A program made the position numbers and the translations under genes. The notes under the pieces were generated by a model. That model saw nothing but the letters and a program-made list of their open reading frames with translations. It was not told the origin of the DNA and searched no databases. This document shows positions 15,038 through 23,805 of a DNA stretch of 45,634 bases, piece by piece; within the stretch, counting starts at the first letter, position 1, and the number at the start of each line of letters is the position of its first letter. Source of the DNA: a virus; the IMG/VR virus record IMGVR_UViG_3300005577_000049, positions 1 to 45,634 of that record; one strand, written 5' to 3'.

Positions 15038-17660
15038 TCCGGTTTTTCGATTTACGCTATCACACACAACAGCCGGCACCAAGCCAATAAGTGAGCCAGT
15101 GGGGTGGAAGGAGGCTAAACTAAAACTTACCCGTGATCCTGAATTTCATTCATTGATTGAATATTTCGAGGCAGACTTAATTTTCTATGGCAGCAACGGA
15201 ACAGTCGATGGAGGAATTGACTTTATAAGGAATGTTGATGCGATCGGGCCAGATGAAGATCTTACTATTAGAGTTGAAATATCTGTTGACGGTGGTCTGA
15301 ATTTTGACGATTTGTTTATAGGTCAATTGGATTTGACCGCTCTCGAAGAACGCGAGAACAACCAGATGGCCGTTCCTATAATCAGGAATGATCTTTGGAT
15401 AAAGTTTGTCAACCGATATGAGACGCCAACCAACCTAAGATCCATTACTGACATTGATGGGGTTTCTATTTCCGCACCTGATCCAGTAAGAATAAATTTG
15501 AGTCCTCAGGGTGTTCGATATATCGGAAACTATAATTCGTTCGAATCAGTGACTTACAGAACCGTTTTTCCAGATACGAAATGGTTGGTTGTCGATTGGG
15601 ATAATATTATTGTAGACGACCTAAAAAAATTCTCGCTTCCTAGGGTGCCAGATCCTGACATGCCAAATGCCGGAAATTTTGAAGCACCGTACGACGGAAC
15701 ATTTTATTTTGATGTAAGATTAGAGGTTTCGGAGTATGCTACGCCTCCAGGCTCTGGCAATTGGATTGGTTTACTTAATTGGGATTTTAAAATAAGAAAA
15801 GTTGCAGACTCAGATCAACAAGCGATCCCGCTAACCAAGACTATTAACACTTACGGCGTTGATACAGTTGCTATCTATACATTCAAAGGATATTTTAAGC
15901 TTTTTAGAGGTGATCAAATAATAGTATATGGGCAAGTATTAAATCTATTATCTACCAATCCTACAATATTCGGCTCTGAATATTTGGATTGGAAATCTGA
16001 TTGCAAAATGGCATCATTATTTAATGTTGTCCTATCGGGCCTCCAAACGATTGACAATGTCTCTGGGTCTAATGGGGACAGTGTGCTTTTATATCGTCAG
16101 TCAGACCAAACTGAAAATGGTATTTGGGTCATGCATACAGGCGCATGGACACGACGCGCTGACTCTGATACGTCTTCGGAGATACTGAAAGCCGCAGTAA
16201 AAATCACAAATGGCGATGTGCACGCAAATACATATTTTAAGCAGTCTGAGGAATTTGTAGCTATTGGTACTACGCCAATTAATTTCATTACCACAAATGA
16301 CAGTGATTTGAGATTTAGGCCTTATCCAGGCCCTGGCATACCAGACAGTCATCTATACGTTTATGGTGACACGACTTTTAAACAAACCGACACGCATGGA
16401 TTCTTGATTCATGATGCCGCGCAACACATTTTACAACGCACGGTGAAACAAAATAATCCATTCTATTCAGAGCACTTCGGCAGCTCATTAACTACACCAT
16501 CATATTTGGACGATGGATGCGCCCATGCCCATGTATTGACACAAGGATTTCAACTGCGTGCCGTCGGACTCGACGCGAAGCCTCTATTTATGTCCTTTTC
16601 AGATTGGTGGAAGGGCGCAAATCCTATTTTTAATCTTGGCCTTTCATACGACACTGTCAGCGGGCAAGAGGTAATAAGAGTAGAAAAAAAGCAGTTCTTT
16701 TACGATCCATCACCATCGACATTGATCTCGTCAATCAAAGACATTAAGCGAACATATGATACCGATTACTTGATTAATAAGATCGAAATAGGATATCAAA
16801 AATGGCAGAGTGTCGATTTATCTACAATAGACGATCCGCAAGGCAAGCATACATACTCTACTGCGCTACATAAGATAGCAAAAGGAGTGACGCTATATAG
16901 TACGTTTGTGGCGGCTTCTTTGGCAATTGAAACTACAAGGCGGCAAGCGGTTGAAAAGCTCAAGGATTATAAATTCGATACCGATGTTTTTATTATTTCG
17001 GTAGTACCGTTAAATATTAGCCCGGATTCTTATACTCCTGAATTATCAGAACATTTCGATTTGGTCGGTGGTCTTTTGAATAGTTCAACCAGGTACAATC
17101 TATTGCTTACACCGATGCGTATGCTTTTAAGGTGGGGTAATTACTTGTCGATAGGCATTCAAAATTATATCAATCGATATCCATTCAAGTTTGTATCTGG
17201 CGAGGGAAACGTTAAGATGAGTAGCGATTACCATGAGACCGGTAATCCTGGTATTTGCCTCGGCATTATTTCTGATCTTTTAGTCGAAAATCAGGATATC
17301 CCACTTGGCGCGCCGTCAAACTATAAAATACCAATAGGATGCCTACATCTACCTGATCTCTATACAATTCAAATCGATATGGATTTTGAAACCTATGAAT
17401 CCATTAGAAACAGCAGAACTAATGCGATCGGGGTAAGCCAGACAACAACCGGCCATGTACCTCTATTCATAAAAGATATGGAATACATTCCGGCGTCGAG
17501 TAAAGCAACAATCATAGGATGGACGACACAGTATTTACAAATAACCAGTGCCGATTATTCACCGTCTATCAATAACTGCATCTCCGACACTAACCTTCGA
17601 AGCATCGAGGATGATGAAATAAGATTATTGGAAAGTGGTGAAAAAAGAACCGTAAATTAG
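15030..17660 (+). CDS. Large tail protein (distal tail/hub-like) with inserted fibre module
   Basis: 876 aa, right after the tape measure, where distal-tail and hub proteins are encoded. The N-terminal 130 residues (PVGWKEAKLKLTRDPEFHSL, then DDLFIGQLDLTALEE) match a tail protein common in Bacteroidota phages. Residues about 328-418 are a different module: LSGLQTIDNVSGSNGDSVLL, GIWVMHTGAWTRRADSDTSS, then GTTPINFIT. This is the repeat type usually found in tail fibres, and the fibre at 27306-28487 carries a clear relative. The rest is beta-rich without recognised catalysis. The stop is TAG. Confidence 0.75.
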   Translation: MANPVFRFTLSHTTAGTKPISEPVGWKEAKLKLTRDPEFHSLIEYFEADLIFYGSNGTVDGGIDFIRNVDAIGPDEDLTIRVEISVDGGLNFDDLFIGQLDLTALEERENNQMAVPIIRNDLWIKFVNRYETPTNLRSITDIDGVSISAPDPVRINLSPQGVRYIGNYNSFESVTYRTVFPDTKWLVVDWDNIIVDDLKKFSLPRVPDPDMPNAGNFEAPYDGTFYFDVRLEVSEYATPPGSGNWIGLLNWDFKIRKVADSDQQAIPLTKTINTYGVDTVAIYTFKGYFKLFRGDQIIVYGQVLNLLSTNPTIFGSEYLDWKSDCKMASLFNVVLSGLQTIDNVSGSNGDSVLLYRQSDQTENGIWVMHTGAWTRRADSDTSSEILKAAVKITNGDVHANTYFKQSEEFVAIGTTPINFITTNDSDLRFRPYPGPGIPDSHLYVYGDTTFKQTDTHGFLIHDAAQHILQRTVKQNNPFYSEHFGSSLTTPSYLDDGCAHAHVLTQGFQLRAVGLDAKPLFMSFSDWWKGANPIFNLGLSYDTVSGQEVIRVEKKQFFYDPSPSTLISSIKDIKRTYDTDYLINKIEIGYQKWQSVDLSTIDDPQGKHTYSTALHKIAKGVTLYSTFVAASLAIETTRRQAVEKLKDYKFDTDVFIISVVPLNISPDSYTPELSEHFDLVGGLLNSSTRYNLLLTPMRMLLRWGNYLSIGIQNYINRYPFKFVSGEGNVKMSSDYHETGNPGICLGIISDLLVENQDIPLGAPSNYKIPIGCLHLPDLYTIQIDMDFETYESIRNSRTNAIGVSQTTTGHVPLFIKDMEYIPASSKATIIGWTTQYLQITSADYSPSINNCISDTNLRSIEDDEIRLLESGEKRTVN

Positions 17661-17670
17661 TATATTGCGT

Positions 17671-19008
17671 ATGAAGAAAGCCTTTATCCTTGCTTTATTC
17701 TTGTTCGCGTGCAGCGAAGGTGCAGACAAATCCAAGACCACCCAGTGTTTTTCAATGGTTATTTCGGACGCCATTCCGGTACAATTTTGGGTTAATGGGT
17801 GTCAAACCTATAATGAAAAGGTCAACCCTGGAATAAATAAAGTCTGCTTCTGTCAGCCGTTCGAATGTGATGATCAGATAAAAATTCAAATCATCGAATC
17901 CCATTCTGTAGCAGCATCATTCAGTGTAGACGTAATCGACAATGCTGGTAATATCATTGTAAATCTTCCATTTACACGTGGCGTTTTCAGTCCAAACGAT
18001 GTATACTCATTGACCTTTGTTCCTATTGATCATGGAATTTGCGATAAACAAATTGTCCTAAATCTACTTCTCGACAGAGTCCCAACACTTGACGTAAATG
18101 GTGATGTCGGAGACCCTAACGGATTGGATTGGAATTACGCATTGGATCAGGTTGCCTCATCGAACAAAGCCTGGACATTATCGTCTACGGATGGCACGAT
18201 CATCCTGGGCGGCAGTGACCCAGTCAGATCAAAAGACTTGATTTCACATTTTGGATTGTCAGGTATTGGGCCGACATCTAAAGTTCGCATTAAAGCAACC
18301 GTAGCACAGATCTTGGGAAGTGATCCAGTAAATATTAATGGTTCTTTCAAAATATTTATTTCCTTTTACCCGAGTAGCGGGTCACCATACACATATACCT
18401 ATTTAAATGATACTGCGGATTCATCAGGATTGGGAGATTATGATTTTACATTGGATATCAACCATGGGCTGAGTTCATACATTGATATTTCTTTCGCGAT
18501 AGAACGCCAAAATACCGTTGATGCGATAATTGGAATATTCACAATCTTCTCAGCACAAGAGAAAGACACGGTAGCTTATTCTGATTGCATAGATATCAGG
18601 GCTTACCACGCCGAAACAATTCTGATAAATTATTTCAATCATAGAAATTTCGCCGGCATCGAAAACCAGGATGTAAGCCCGGACATTGATTTCAATTTAC
18701 GCATACCGGCCGTGTTTTTTGAAGAGGAGTTCCCGCAAGAACAAGAGATAGCAGAACTTTCAGATAACCAGGAAATTTCGTTAAATTCGCAAGTAAAGGT
18801 ACAGCGCTTATTAAACACTGGCCTTATGCCTCAATACATGCATAAGAAAACAATTCTTGCATTGATGCACCAAAGTGTTTATATCGATGGAGAATATTGG
18901 GTAAAAGCAGATCCATACGAAAAGATTCAAGGGAATAAGAGAAATCCTTTGAAGCAGTACAAATGCCTGCTAACTCAGAAAGATGAGATCATCAGAAACA
19001 TTCTGTAA
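17671..19008 (+). CDS. Predicted lipoprotein encoded among tail genes
   Basis: 445 aa from the ATG at 17671; a TTG two codons earlier is less likely. The start MKKAFILALFLFACSEG is a lipoprotein signal peptide with cleavage before Cys14, a near-canonical lipobox. After it come repeated Cys (GCQTYN, FCQPFECDD) and a long beta-rich region without recognised enzyme motifs. A secreted lipoprotein within the tail module is unusual. It could be a virion protein whose leader is coincidental, or a superinfection-exclusion lipoprotein. The family is not recognised. Confidence 0.6.
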   Translation: MKKAFILALFLFACSEGADKSKTTQCFSMVISDAIPVQFWVNGCQTYNEKVNPGINKVCFCQPFECDDQIKIQIIESHSVAASFSVDVIDNAGNIIVNLPFTRGVFSPNDVYSLTFVPIDHGICDKQIVLNLLLDRVPTLDVNGDVGDPNGLDWNYALDQVASSNKAWTLSSTDGTIILGGSDPVRSKDLISHFGLSGIGPTSKVRIKATVAQILGSDPVNINGSFKIFISFYPSSGSPYTYTYLNDTADSSGLGDYDFTLDINHGLSSYIDISFAIERQNTVDAIIGIFTIFSAQEKDTVAYSDCIDIRAYHAETILINYFNHRNFAGIENQDVSPDIDFNLRIPAVFFEEEFPQEQEIAELSDNQEISLNSQVKVQRLLNTGLMPQYMHKKTILALMHQSVYIDGEYWVKADPYEKIQGNKRNPLKQYKCLLTQKDEIIRNIL

Positions 19009-19010
19009 TA

Positions 19011-19061
19011 TATTTTTGTCCGCAAGGAGGTGACTTAATTAAATTTTTTTATGAAACAGAA
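19011..19061 (+). promoter_or_regulatory. Possible promoter and leader of the tail-tube-like gene
   Basis: TATTTTTG at 19011-19018 fits the TAnnTTTG -7 consensus, though no -33 TTG is visible. It is followed at 19024 by AAGGAGGTGA, complementary to the 16S rRNA 3' end and rare in Bacteroidota, but 28 nt before the ATG at 19062. An upstream ATG at 19051 (17 nt after that motif) opens only a 25-codon out-of-frame ORF. An extra promoter or translation enhancer for an abundant virion protein is plausible. Confidence 0.35.
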
Positions 19062-19592
19062 ATGGCAAGTCAATTTTGTGACGTCACCGCCGAAGAATTT
19101 ATTCAACTCGACTGCGGTACAGAATTAGGGGGTTTCCCCTGGATCGCTATCATCGACGCCGATGAAGATCCAACAATCGAACAACTTCGTGAACCAACTT
19201 TTTGGACGGCTAAGCTAAACGCTTCCCCAGTAAAATACCGTATCATCTATGATGCTCGCGGATCTTACCCAGGTGGTACTCCTGTCGAAGAAGACGGTTA
19301 TGGTACAGTACCGACGGTGAGAACCGGCGCAGATCATGAACTTACCGCACAAGTACGTGGGGTTCTTGAAAACCGTAATTTCTTCGCGGCTGTAAATCAA
19401 ACCGACAAATGGAATATTGTAGCCGTGACAAAGGGCCTTATCGGTCTTTATCAAAAAAATGTCAGCATTTATTCAAAGATTGAAGTTGATCAAAGCATCA
19501 AATCATCAATGAGGTGGAATATCTCATTTAAATGGTCTGATGACCTTTCGAATCCAGTTGCTTTTAATGCGCCTCCATCAATCTTCAAATAA
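19062..19592 (+). CDS. Probable major tail (tube) protein
   Basis: 176 aa, acidic and beta-rich, with VRTGADHELTAQVRGVLENR and FFAAVNQTDKWNIVAVTKG segments of the kind seen in tail-tube proteins. Size and solubility fit a tube subunit. It is unusual that it lies between distal tail genes and the portal rather than beside the tape measure. The leader carries a promoter-like box and a full anti-SD sequence, consistent with high expression. A capsid decoration protein is the alternative. Confidence 0.5.
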   Translation: MASQFCDVTAEEFIQLDCGTELGGFPWIAIIDADEDPTIEQLREPTFWTAKLNASPVKYRIIYDARGSYPGGTPVEEDGYGTVPTVRTGADHELTAQVRGVLENRNFFAAVNQTDKWNIVAVTKGLIGLYQKNVSIYSKIEVDQSIKSSMRWNISFKWSDDLSNPVAFNAPPSIFK

Positions 19593-19596
19593 GTAG

Positions 19597-21402
19597 ATGC
19601 TGTACGGTACAGATGATTTCAACAGTCTTTTAGTAAAGATGCTATCCAAGGATGGCTATCGCCACCCGTCTTATCAGCAATGTGTAAAGCATGCTGATGA
19701 GATGGCCTGGCATTTCTATGGGACGAAGCCAGTAGAATTATTGGAGAGATCAAGACCAAGGGAAGATCCGGAAGTTACATCATACCGTTTGGAGAATTAC
19801 GAACCCACGACCAAGAGCGCGGCAGACAAGGCACTGCATATAACATCGAAGATTTTCAATCCAACACTTTATTCGATACGTTGGTCAGAAAAAAACAAAG
19901 TCGTCGACGATTTAAGAAAATATACGCTAGAGGAATTCCCTAAGTATAATTCGATCGTTAATTTCATGAAGGATGTTCTTCTTAGAAAAATGATTGCCGA
20001 TCCGAATGGGGTAGCAGTATGTAAGTTGGTTAATGTTCCAGAAAAAGGAACTGAAGTGCCAGAGCCAATGATTGTACTTTATGGCTCAAAAAGTATTTTT
20101 AATTACGACGATCAACATTGGCTTATCAATACTGATTGCGAAGAGGATGGAACATACACATTTGAGTATTACGATGATGTTCAGTACATTACTTTCTCAG
20201 CTCGGATAAATAGCAATAATCAACTTGAGATAACAGAAGATCCGTTTAACAGTTATATTCACAACTTCAATGAAATCCCTGTCTGGCAGCTAACGGGTAT
20301 GACCGAGGCACTGGACGACGGCGAAGTTATTTACAAGTCTTTCTATTCGTCAGCGGTACCCTATTGGAACCTGCATATCATCCATGAGTCAGATTTGTTC
20401 GGTGCGTACATTACCCATCTACATCCGCAGAAATGGGAACTTACCGACACCTGTAATTATAGGTTCAATTGGGAGGGTGCTTTGTATCCATGCAAGGGCG
20501 GAATGATTCGATATAGTGACGATAATGGAAACCACTCAATGGAATGCCCTCGTTGTGAAGGAACTGGGCGCACATCAGTTAAAAGTCCTTATGGAGTTTA
20601 TAAGATCAACAAGGAAAAACTTGACGAGAATACAAGTGGATCGATAGCCCCGGTCGAATATATCAACATTCCTACAGAGGCTACATCAATGCTTGAAACG
20701 CGCGTCGATACGATGCTTGCGCAAGGTATGTGGGCTATTAATATGGAGATCGAGGATGCCATTGGCGCCAATCAATCAGGCGTTGCCAAAGTAATTGACC
20801 GCTCAGCCCAATTCGACACGCTTTACAACATTGGATCTGTCGTGTTCGATGTCCACCTACAGAATTCATACGACTTCATAAATCGTTATAGAAACGGAGT
20901 TTCCGACCAATCTTTGGGACGTGACACAAACAAAAATCTCCCGGAGATAAACAAACCGACTCAGTTCGATATTGTTTCAACTTCTGAATTGATAGCCAAC
21001 TATCAAGTAGCGAACACCAGTGGTTTAGACCCCGCTTACCTTGTTTTGAAGACCAAGGAAATAATTTCCCGAGATCTCACAACAAATCCAGATCTAAAAA
21101 AATACACGTTGCTTTTAATGGATCTTGATCCACTGGCAGGAATGAGCCAAGCGACGATATCTGCTAACGTGGGCAAGGGATTTAATAGCAAGGAAGACGC
21201 TATAATCCATTTCAACATTAAACCATTTGTTGACCGGGCTATTCGTGAAAACAATTCATTCCCAGCATTACCACCGGAAAAACAAATTGAAATTTTAAAT
21301 GGATACGCAAAGCAATTCATTGACGCCAATAAACCTAAGCTTGGCACCGATGCTTTCGGGAACCCATTAAGTCTAAGCCAACCACTGACAAAAACGGCAT
21401 GA
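19597..21402 (+). CDS. Portal protein
   Basis: 601 aa. It forms the dodecameric ring at the capsid vertex through which terminase pumps DNA. The N-terminal FNSLLVKMLSKDGYRHPSYQ, central wing and long helical C-terminal part fit Bacteroidota-phage portals. At about 290-325 there is a Cys cluster (LYPCKGGMIR then MECPRCEGTGRTS) that looks like a DnaJ-type zinc knuckle, a feature I associate with this portal lineage. The stem/crown region includes MEIEDAIGANQSGVAKVIDR. Downstream neighbours are MuF-like, scaffold and capsid genes, as expected. Confidence 0.85.
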   Translation: MLYGTDDFNSLLVKMLSKDGYRHPSYQQCVKHADEMAWHFYGTKPVELLERSRPREDPEVTSYRLENYEPTTKSAADKALHITSKIFNPTLYSIRWSEKNKVVDDLRKYTLEEFPKYNSIVNFMKDVLLRKMIADPNGVAVCKLVNVPEKGTEVPEPMIVLYGSKSIFNYDDQHWLINTDCEEDGTYTFEYYDDVQYITFSARINSNNQLEITEDPFNSYIHNFNEIPVWQLTGMTEALDDGEVIYKSFYSSAVPYWNLHIIHESDLFGAYITHLHPQKWELTDTCNYRFNWEGALYPCKGGMIRYSDDNGNHSMECPRCEGTGRTSVKSPYGVYKINKEKLDENTSGSIAPVEYINIPTEATSMLETRVDTMLAQGMWAINMEIEDAIGANQSGVAKVIDRSAQFDTLYNIGSVVFDVHLQNSYDFINRYRNGVSDQSLGRDTNKNLPEINKPTQFDIVSTSELIANYQVANTSGLDPAYLVLKTKEIISRDLTTNPDLKKYTLLLMDLDPLAGMSQATISANVGKGFNSKEDAIIHFNIKPFVDRAIRENNSFPALPPEKQIEILNGYAKQFIDANKPKLGTDAFGNPLSLSQPLTKTA

Positions 21403-21503
21403 AAAAGGTAGTTTATAAAAGAAAGGTGCGCACCTCTGCTAAAGGATGTAAAGGTTGTAGAGTTCAAAACGGACTAAATAATAAGTTCTTCACTGGTTCA
21501 TGA
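21399..21503 (+). CDS. 34-aa basic CxxC microprotein
   Basis: 34 aa with ATGA overlaps to the portal upstream and the MuF-like gene downstream, so it exactly bridges them. It is basic at the N-terminus (MKKVVYKRKVRTSAKG) followed by CKGC. A CxxC and basic tail suggest metal or nucleic-acid binding. Tiny Cys-containing ORFs recur in this structural cluster (see 25887). Confidence 0.55.
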   Translation: MKKVVYKRKVRTSAKGCKGCRVQNGLNNKFFTGS

Positions 21504-22354
21504 GTGCTAAGGAATTAGCGGACAGTTTGGAGAGTCTTATCGTGTCTGCAAATGACCAATTCGCCTCAAATATCACCAAGATTCAGAACGATCTATACTC
21601 TGCAATTGTATTGAAATTAAAGGATATTGAAATTGATTCTGATGGGTATATCATTCAAAGCGCAAAGAATCGATCCATAATAGCAGAAGCAGAAACGTTA
21701 ATTGACGAGGCCCTTTCAGGGAAATATCAAACCGCCGTGGAAGAACAGATATCGATTATCCCAGAAATCGATAATTTGAACGTTAACTATTTCACTGAAG
21801 CCGCTGACAAATTCAAAGAGAACCGAAATTTTATTAAGTCGCTACAACAGCAAACTATTAATAACCTCGAAACAAATCTGCTTCAGGATGGACTTCAATA
21901 CCAAGTCAAACAACCGCTTGCTGACATAATGAGCCAGAATGTAAACGGAGGCGGATCATTCAGTGGGTTCTTGGATCAATTGCGCGCTTTTATAAAAGGT
22001 GATCAAACTTTAGATGGCAGGTTAATGTCATATTCGCGCGGCATTCTTCGGGACGCTTTATTCCAGTATTCGCGCGCGTATCAACAAGCGATAACGGCTG
22101 ATCTCGGCTTAATGTGGTTCCGATACGATGGCGGATTAATTGATAAGAGCAGGGAATTTTGTCGAGATAGAGCTGGCGGATTTTTCCATCAATCTGAAAT
22201 TGAAAGTTGGGCCGGCCAAGACTGGCAAGGTAGGAATAGATTTACCACGAAGTCCAGCATTTTTATATACTGCGGTGGGTATAACTGCGGCCATTCGCTT
22301 ATTCCGGTGCACGATTCAATCGTACCGAAAGATGATTTGGAACGAATAAAATAA
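21500..22354 (+). CDS. MuF-like head morphogenesis (minor capsid) protein
   Basis: 284 aa. The N-terminal two-thirds is helical. The C-terminal module resembles MuF/SPP1 gp7 domains: SREFCRDRAGGFFHQSEIES (about 213-232), then YCGGYNCGHSLIPV (about 254-267), where Cys residues and the final LIPV mirror the usual C-x(n)-NCRCxLxPV pattern. Such proteins bind portal and are packaged inside the head. Its position between portal and scaffold fits. A large hairpin starts 2 nt after the stop codon. Confidence 0.72.
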   Translation: MSAKELADSLESLIVSANDQFASNITKIQNDLYSAIVLKLKDIEIDSDGYIIQSAKNRSIIAEAETLIDEALSGKYQTAVEEQISIIPEIDNLNVNYFTEAADKFKENRNFIKSLQQQTINNLETNLLQDGLQYQVKQPLADIMSQNVNGGGSFSGFLDQLRAFIKGDQTLDGRLMSYSRGILRDALFQYSRAYQQAITADLGLMWFRYDGGLIDKSREFCRDRAGGFFHQSEIESWAGQDWQGRNRFTTKSSIFIYCGGYNCGHSLIPVHDSIVPKDDLERIK

Positions 22355-22450
22355 TAAAACCTTTCGCTTCTGTGGATGCCGATCGGTACACCGGCATCTG
22401 CGAAAGGTTTTAGACAATAACTCACTTGCATTCGAACCGTTCCTGCAAGG
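22345..22450 (-). ncRNA. Candidate antisense small RNA between MuF and capsid genes
   Basis: On the minus strand TATCTTTG (22463-22456) matches the -7 consensus exactly. A transcript starting about 6-7 nt later would begin at a small hairpin (CTTGCA/TGCAAG, 22449-22444 with 22430-22425), continue for about 14 nt, and end in the long hairpin plus U tract at about 22345. Promoter box, two hairpins and terminator are thus spaced as in a roughly 105-nt sRNA. The nearest TTTTG upstream is only 13 nt from the -7 box, short for a -33 element. No ORF is present. Confidence 0.4.
22356..22411. terminator. Long bidirectional terminator-like hairpin
   Basis: A 12-bp perfect outer stem (AAAACCTTTCGC at 22356-22367 with GCGAAAGGTTTT at 22400-22411), an internal loop, and a 7-bp inner stem (GATGCCG with CGGCATC) around a 10-nt loop. 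On the plus strand it ends the portal-MuF block with the T run inside the stem. On the minus strand it is followed by TTTTATTATTTTATTC, a better U tract. Confidence 0.75.
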
Positions 22451-22600
22451 CAATTCAAAGATACAAATAATTATACCAAAATGAGAATAGTATTTATTTT
22501 GGGTATTTAATTCCGAATTTATATATTCGTACAGGTTTTAGAAAATAAAGCCAATTTGGGCGAAAGCCGGTGCACGTCTTAATTACCTAATTCCAGGTAA

Positions 22601-22942
22601 ATGGTTCAGATCGAAGTCCTTGTTAAAGACAGGAAAACCGGTATTGAACGAACTATTACATACAAATCTTTTTTGGATTTACAATCGATGTATGAATTGA
22701 TCGGTCAAATCGATGAGAATGGAAACCTTATTGAAGGTGACCCAAACTTACAGCCCCAACACCGCAGAAAAGTAAAAAGCGTAGATGCGCATGCGGAAGG
22801 TGAAGGGGTAACGCATAGAAAGCCAGTTTCGGAAATTTTTCCAAATGAGGAAAAAGTACCAAGTGTGGAAAAATCTGCACAAGATTCACAAGTTATTGAA
22901 CGAAAGAAACCAGGCCCTAAGCCAAAAACCGTCATCGCATGA
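22601..22942 (+). CDS. Hypothetical protein upstream of scaffold
   Basis: 113 aa. A short structured N-terminus (QIEVLVKDRKTGIERTITYK) is followed by a disordered, charged tail ending in ERKKPGPKPK, an AT-hook-like basic motif. It follows the 246-nt non-coding stretch and ends with an ATGA overlap on the scaffold-like gene, so it is probably co-expressed with capsid genes. It may be a capsid-assembly accessory. The family is not recognised. Confidence 0.6.
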   Translation: MVQIEVLVKDRKTGIERTITYKSFLDLQSMYELIGQIDENGNLIEGDPNLQPQHRRKVKSVDAHAEGEGVTHRKPVSEIFPNEEKVPSVEKSAQDSQVIERKKPGPKPKTVIA

Positions 22943-23799
22943 AATCCAAAGAATACTTCACCAAGCTAAAAGAACAGGGTAAAATTGACTCTGAAGAGTA
23001 TACAAAATTCATTGACACAGTTCCGGAATATGAAATCCCTGAAACTGTGTATGCTGCCATTTCGGATAGCTTTTTAACGCGTGAGCGCGCATTATCAGAT
23101 CCAAAAATAGGAGGCAAGATAAGATCCGAAGTCTACGACGGAGTAGATGCGCAAATCGTCGATCTGTTACCAGTGCTGGACGTCTTCGATGCAGAGAAAA
23201 TAAACTCTGAAAAAGATACGAAGACCCGCATTAAGTTGCTGAAGACAGCTATTGAGAATAAGGTCGAGAAAGTAAAAAAGGCCAACCCTTCTAAAGAAGA
23301 GGAGGTAAAAGAGCTAAACAAAAATAACGCCGATCTTATTGAAAAAATAAAGACAATCAATGCCGAGCGCGAGAAAGAACGCCTGGATCTTCAAAAGAAA
23401 TATGATGAAGAAAAGGGACAAATTCTACTTGACATAGCGCTGAAAACGAAAGTTTCAAAGTTTGAGTTTGCTCCTGAGCACGCTAAGCTAAAAGATACTA
23501 TTACGAATGTTTTACTATTGGACTTAAAGCAAAAGAACAAGCTTTCGGTCGATGAGAGTGGCAATATCAAAGTGCAAGAAATTGTAAACGGTGTTGCGAA
23601 AGACAAATTTAACGGTAACGATCCAGTTACCATCGAAAAATTGCTTGAAGAAGGCGTATCACCATATCTAAAGCGCAATAACGCAGACGATAAGACTGAT
23701 ACAACCGCCGCTCAAGGTCGCACAATCACAACACCGGCCGTAAAGCTATCCTCCAAACCAACTCTTGCAGAAATGCGGTTAGCAAAGGCCCAATTGTAA
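22939..23799 (+). CDS. Probable capsid scaffold protein
   Basis: 286 aa, directly upstream of the major capsid gene. The middle (about 105-160) is a long charged coiled coil (NKVEKVKKANPSKEEEVKEL, AEREKERLDLQKKYDEEKGQ), as in scaffold proteins that template the prohead and then leave. The C-terminus is basic and flexible with a helix (LAEMRLAKAQL) that could dock on capsid. No protease motif is seen. The call rests on position and architecture rather than sequence identity. Confidence 0.65.
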   Translation: MKSKEYFTKLKEQGKIDSEEYTKFIDTVPEYEIPETVYAAISDSFLTRERALSDPKIGGKIRSEVYDGVDAQIVDLLPVLDVFDAEKINSEKDTKTRIKLLKTAIENKVEKVKKANPSKEEEVKELNKNNADLIEKIKTINAEREKERLDLQKKYDEEKGQILLDIALKTKVSKFEFAPEHAKLKDTITNVLLLDLKQKNKLSVDESGNIKVQEIVNGVAKDKFNGNDPVTIEKLLEEGVSPYLKRNNADDKTDTTAAQGRTITTPAVKLSSKPTLAEMRLAKAQL

Positions 23800-23805
23800 A
23801 CTACA

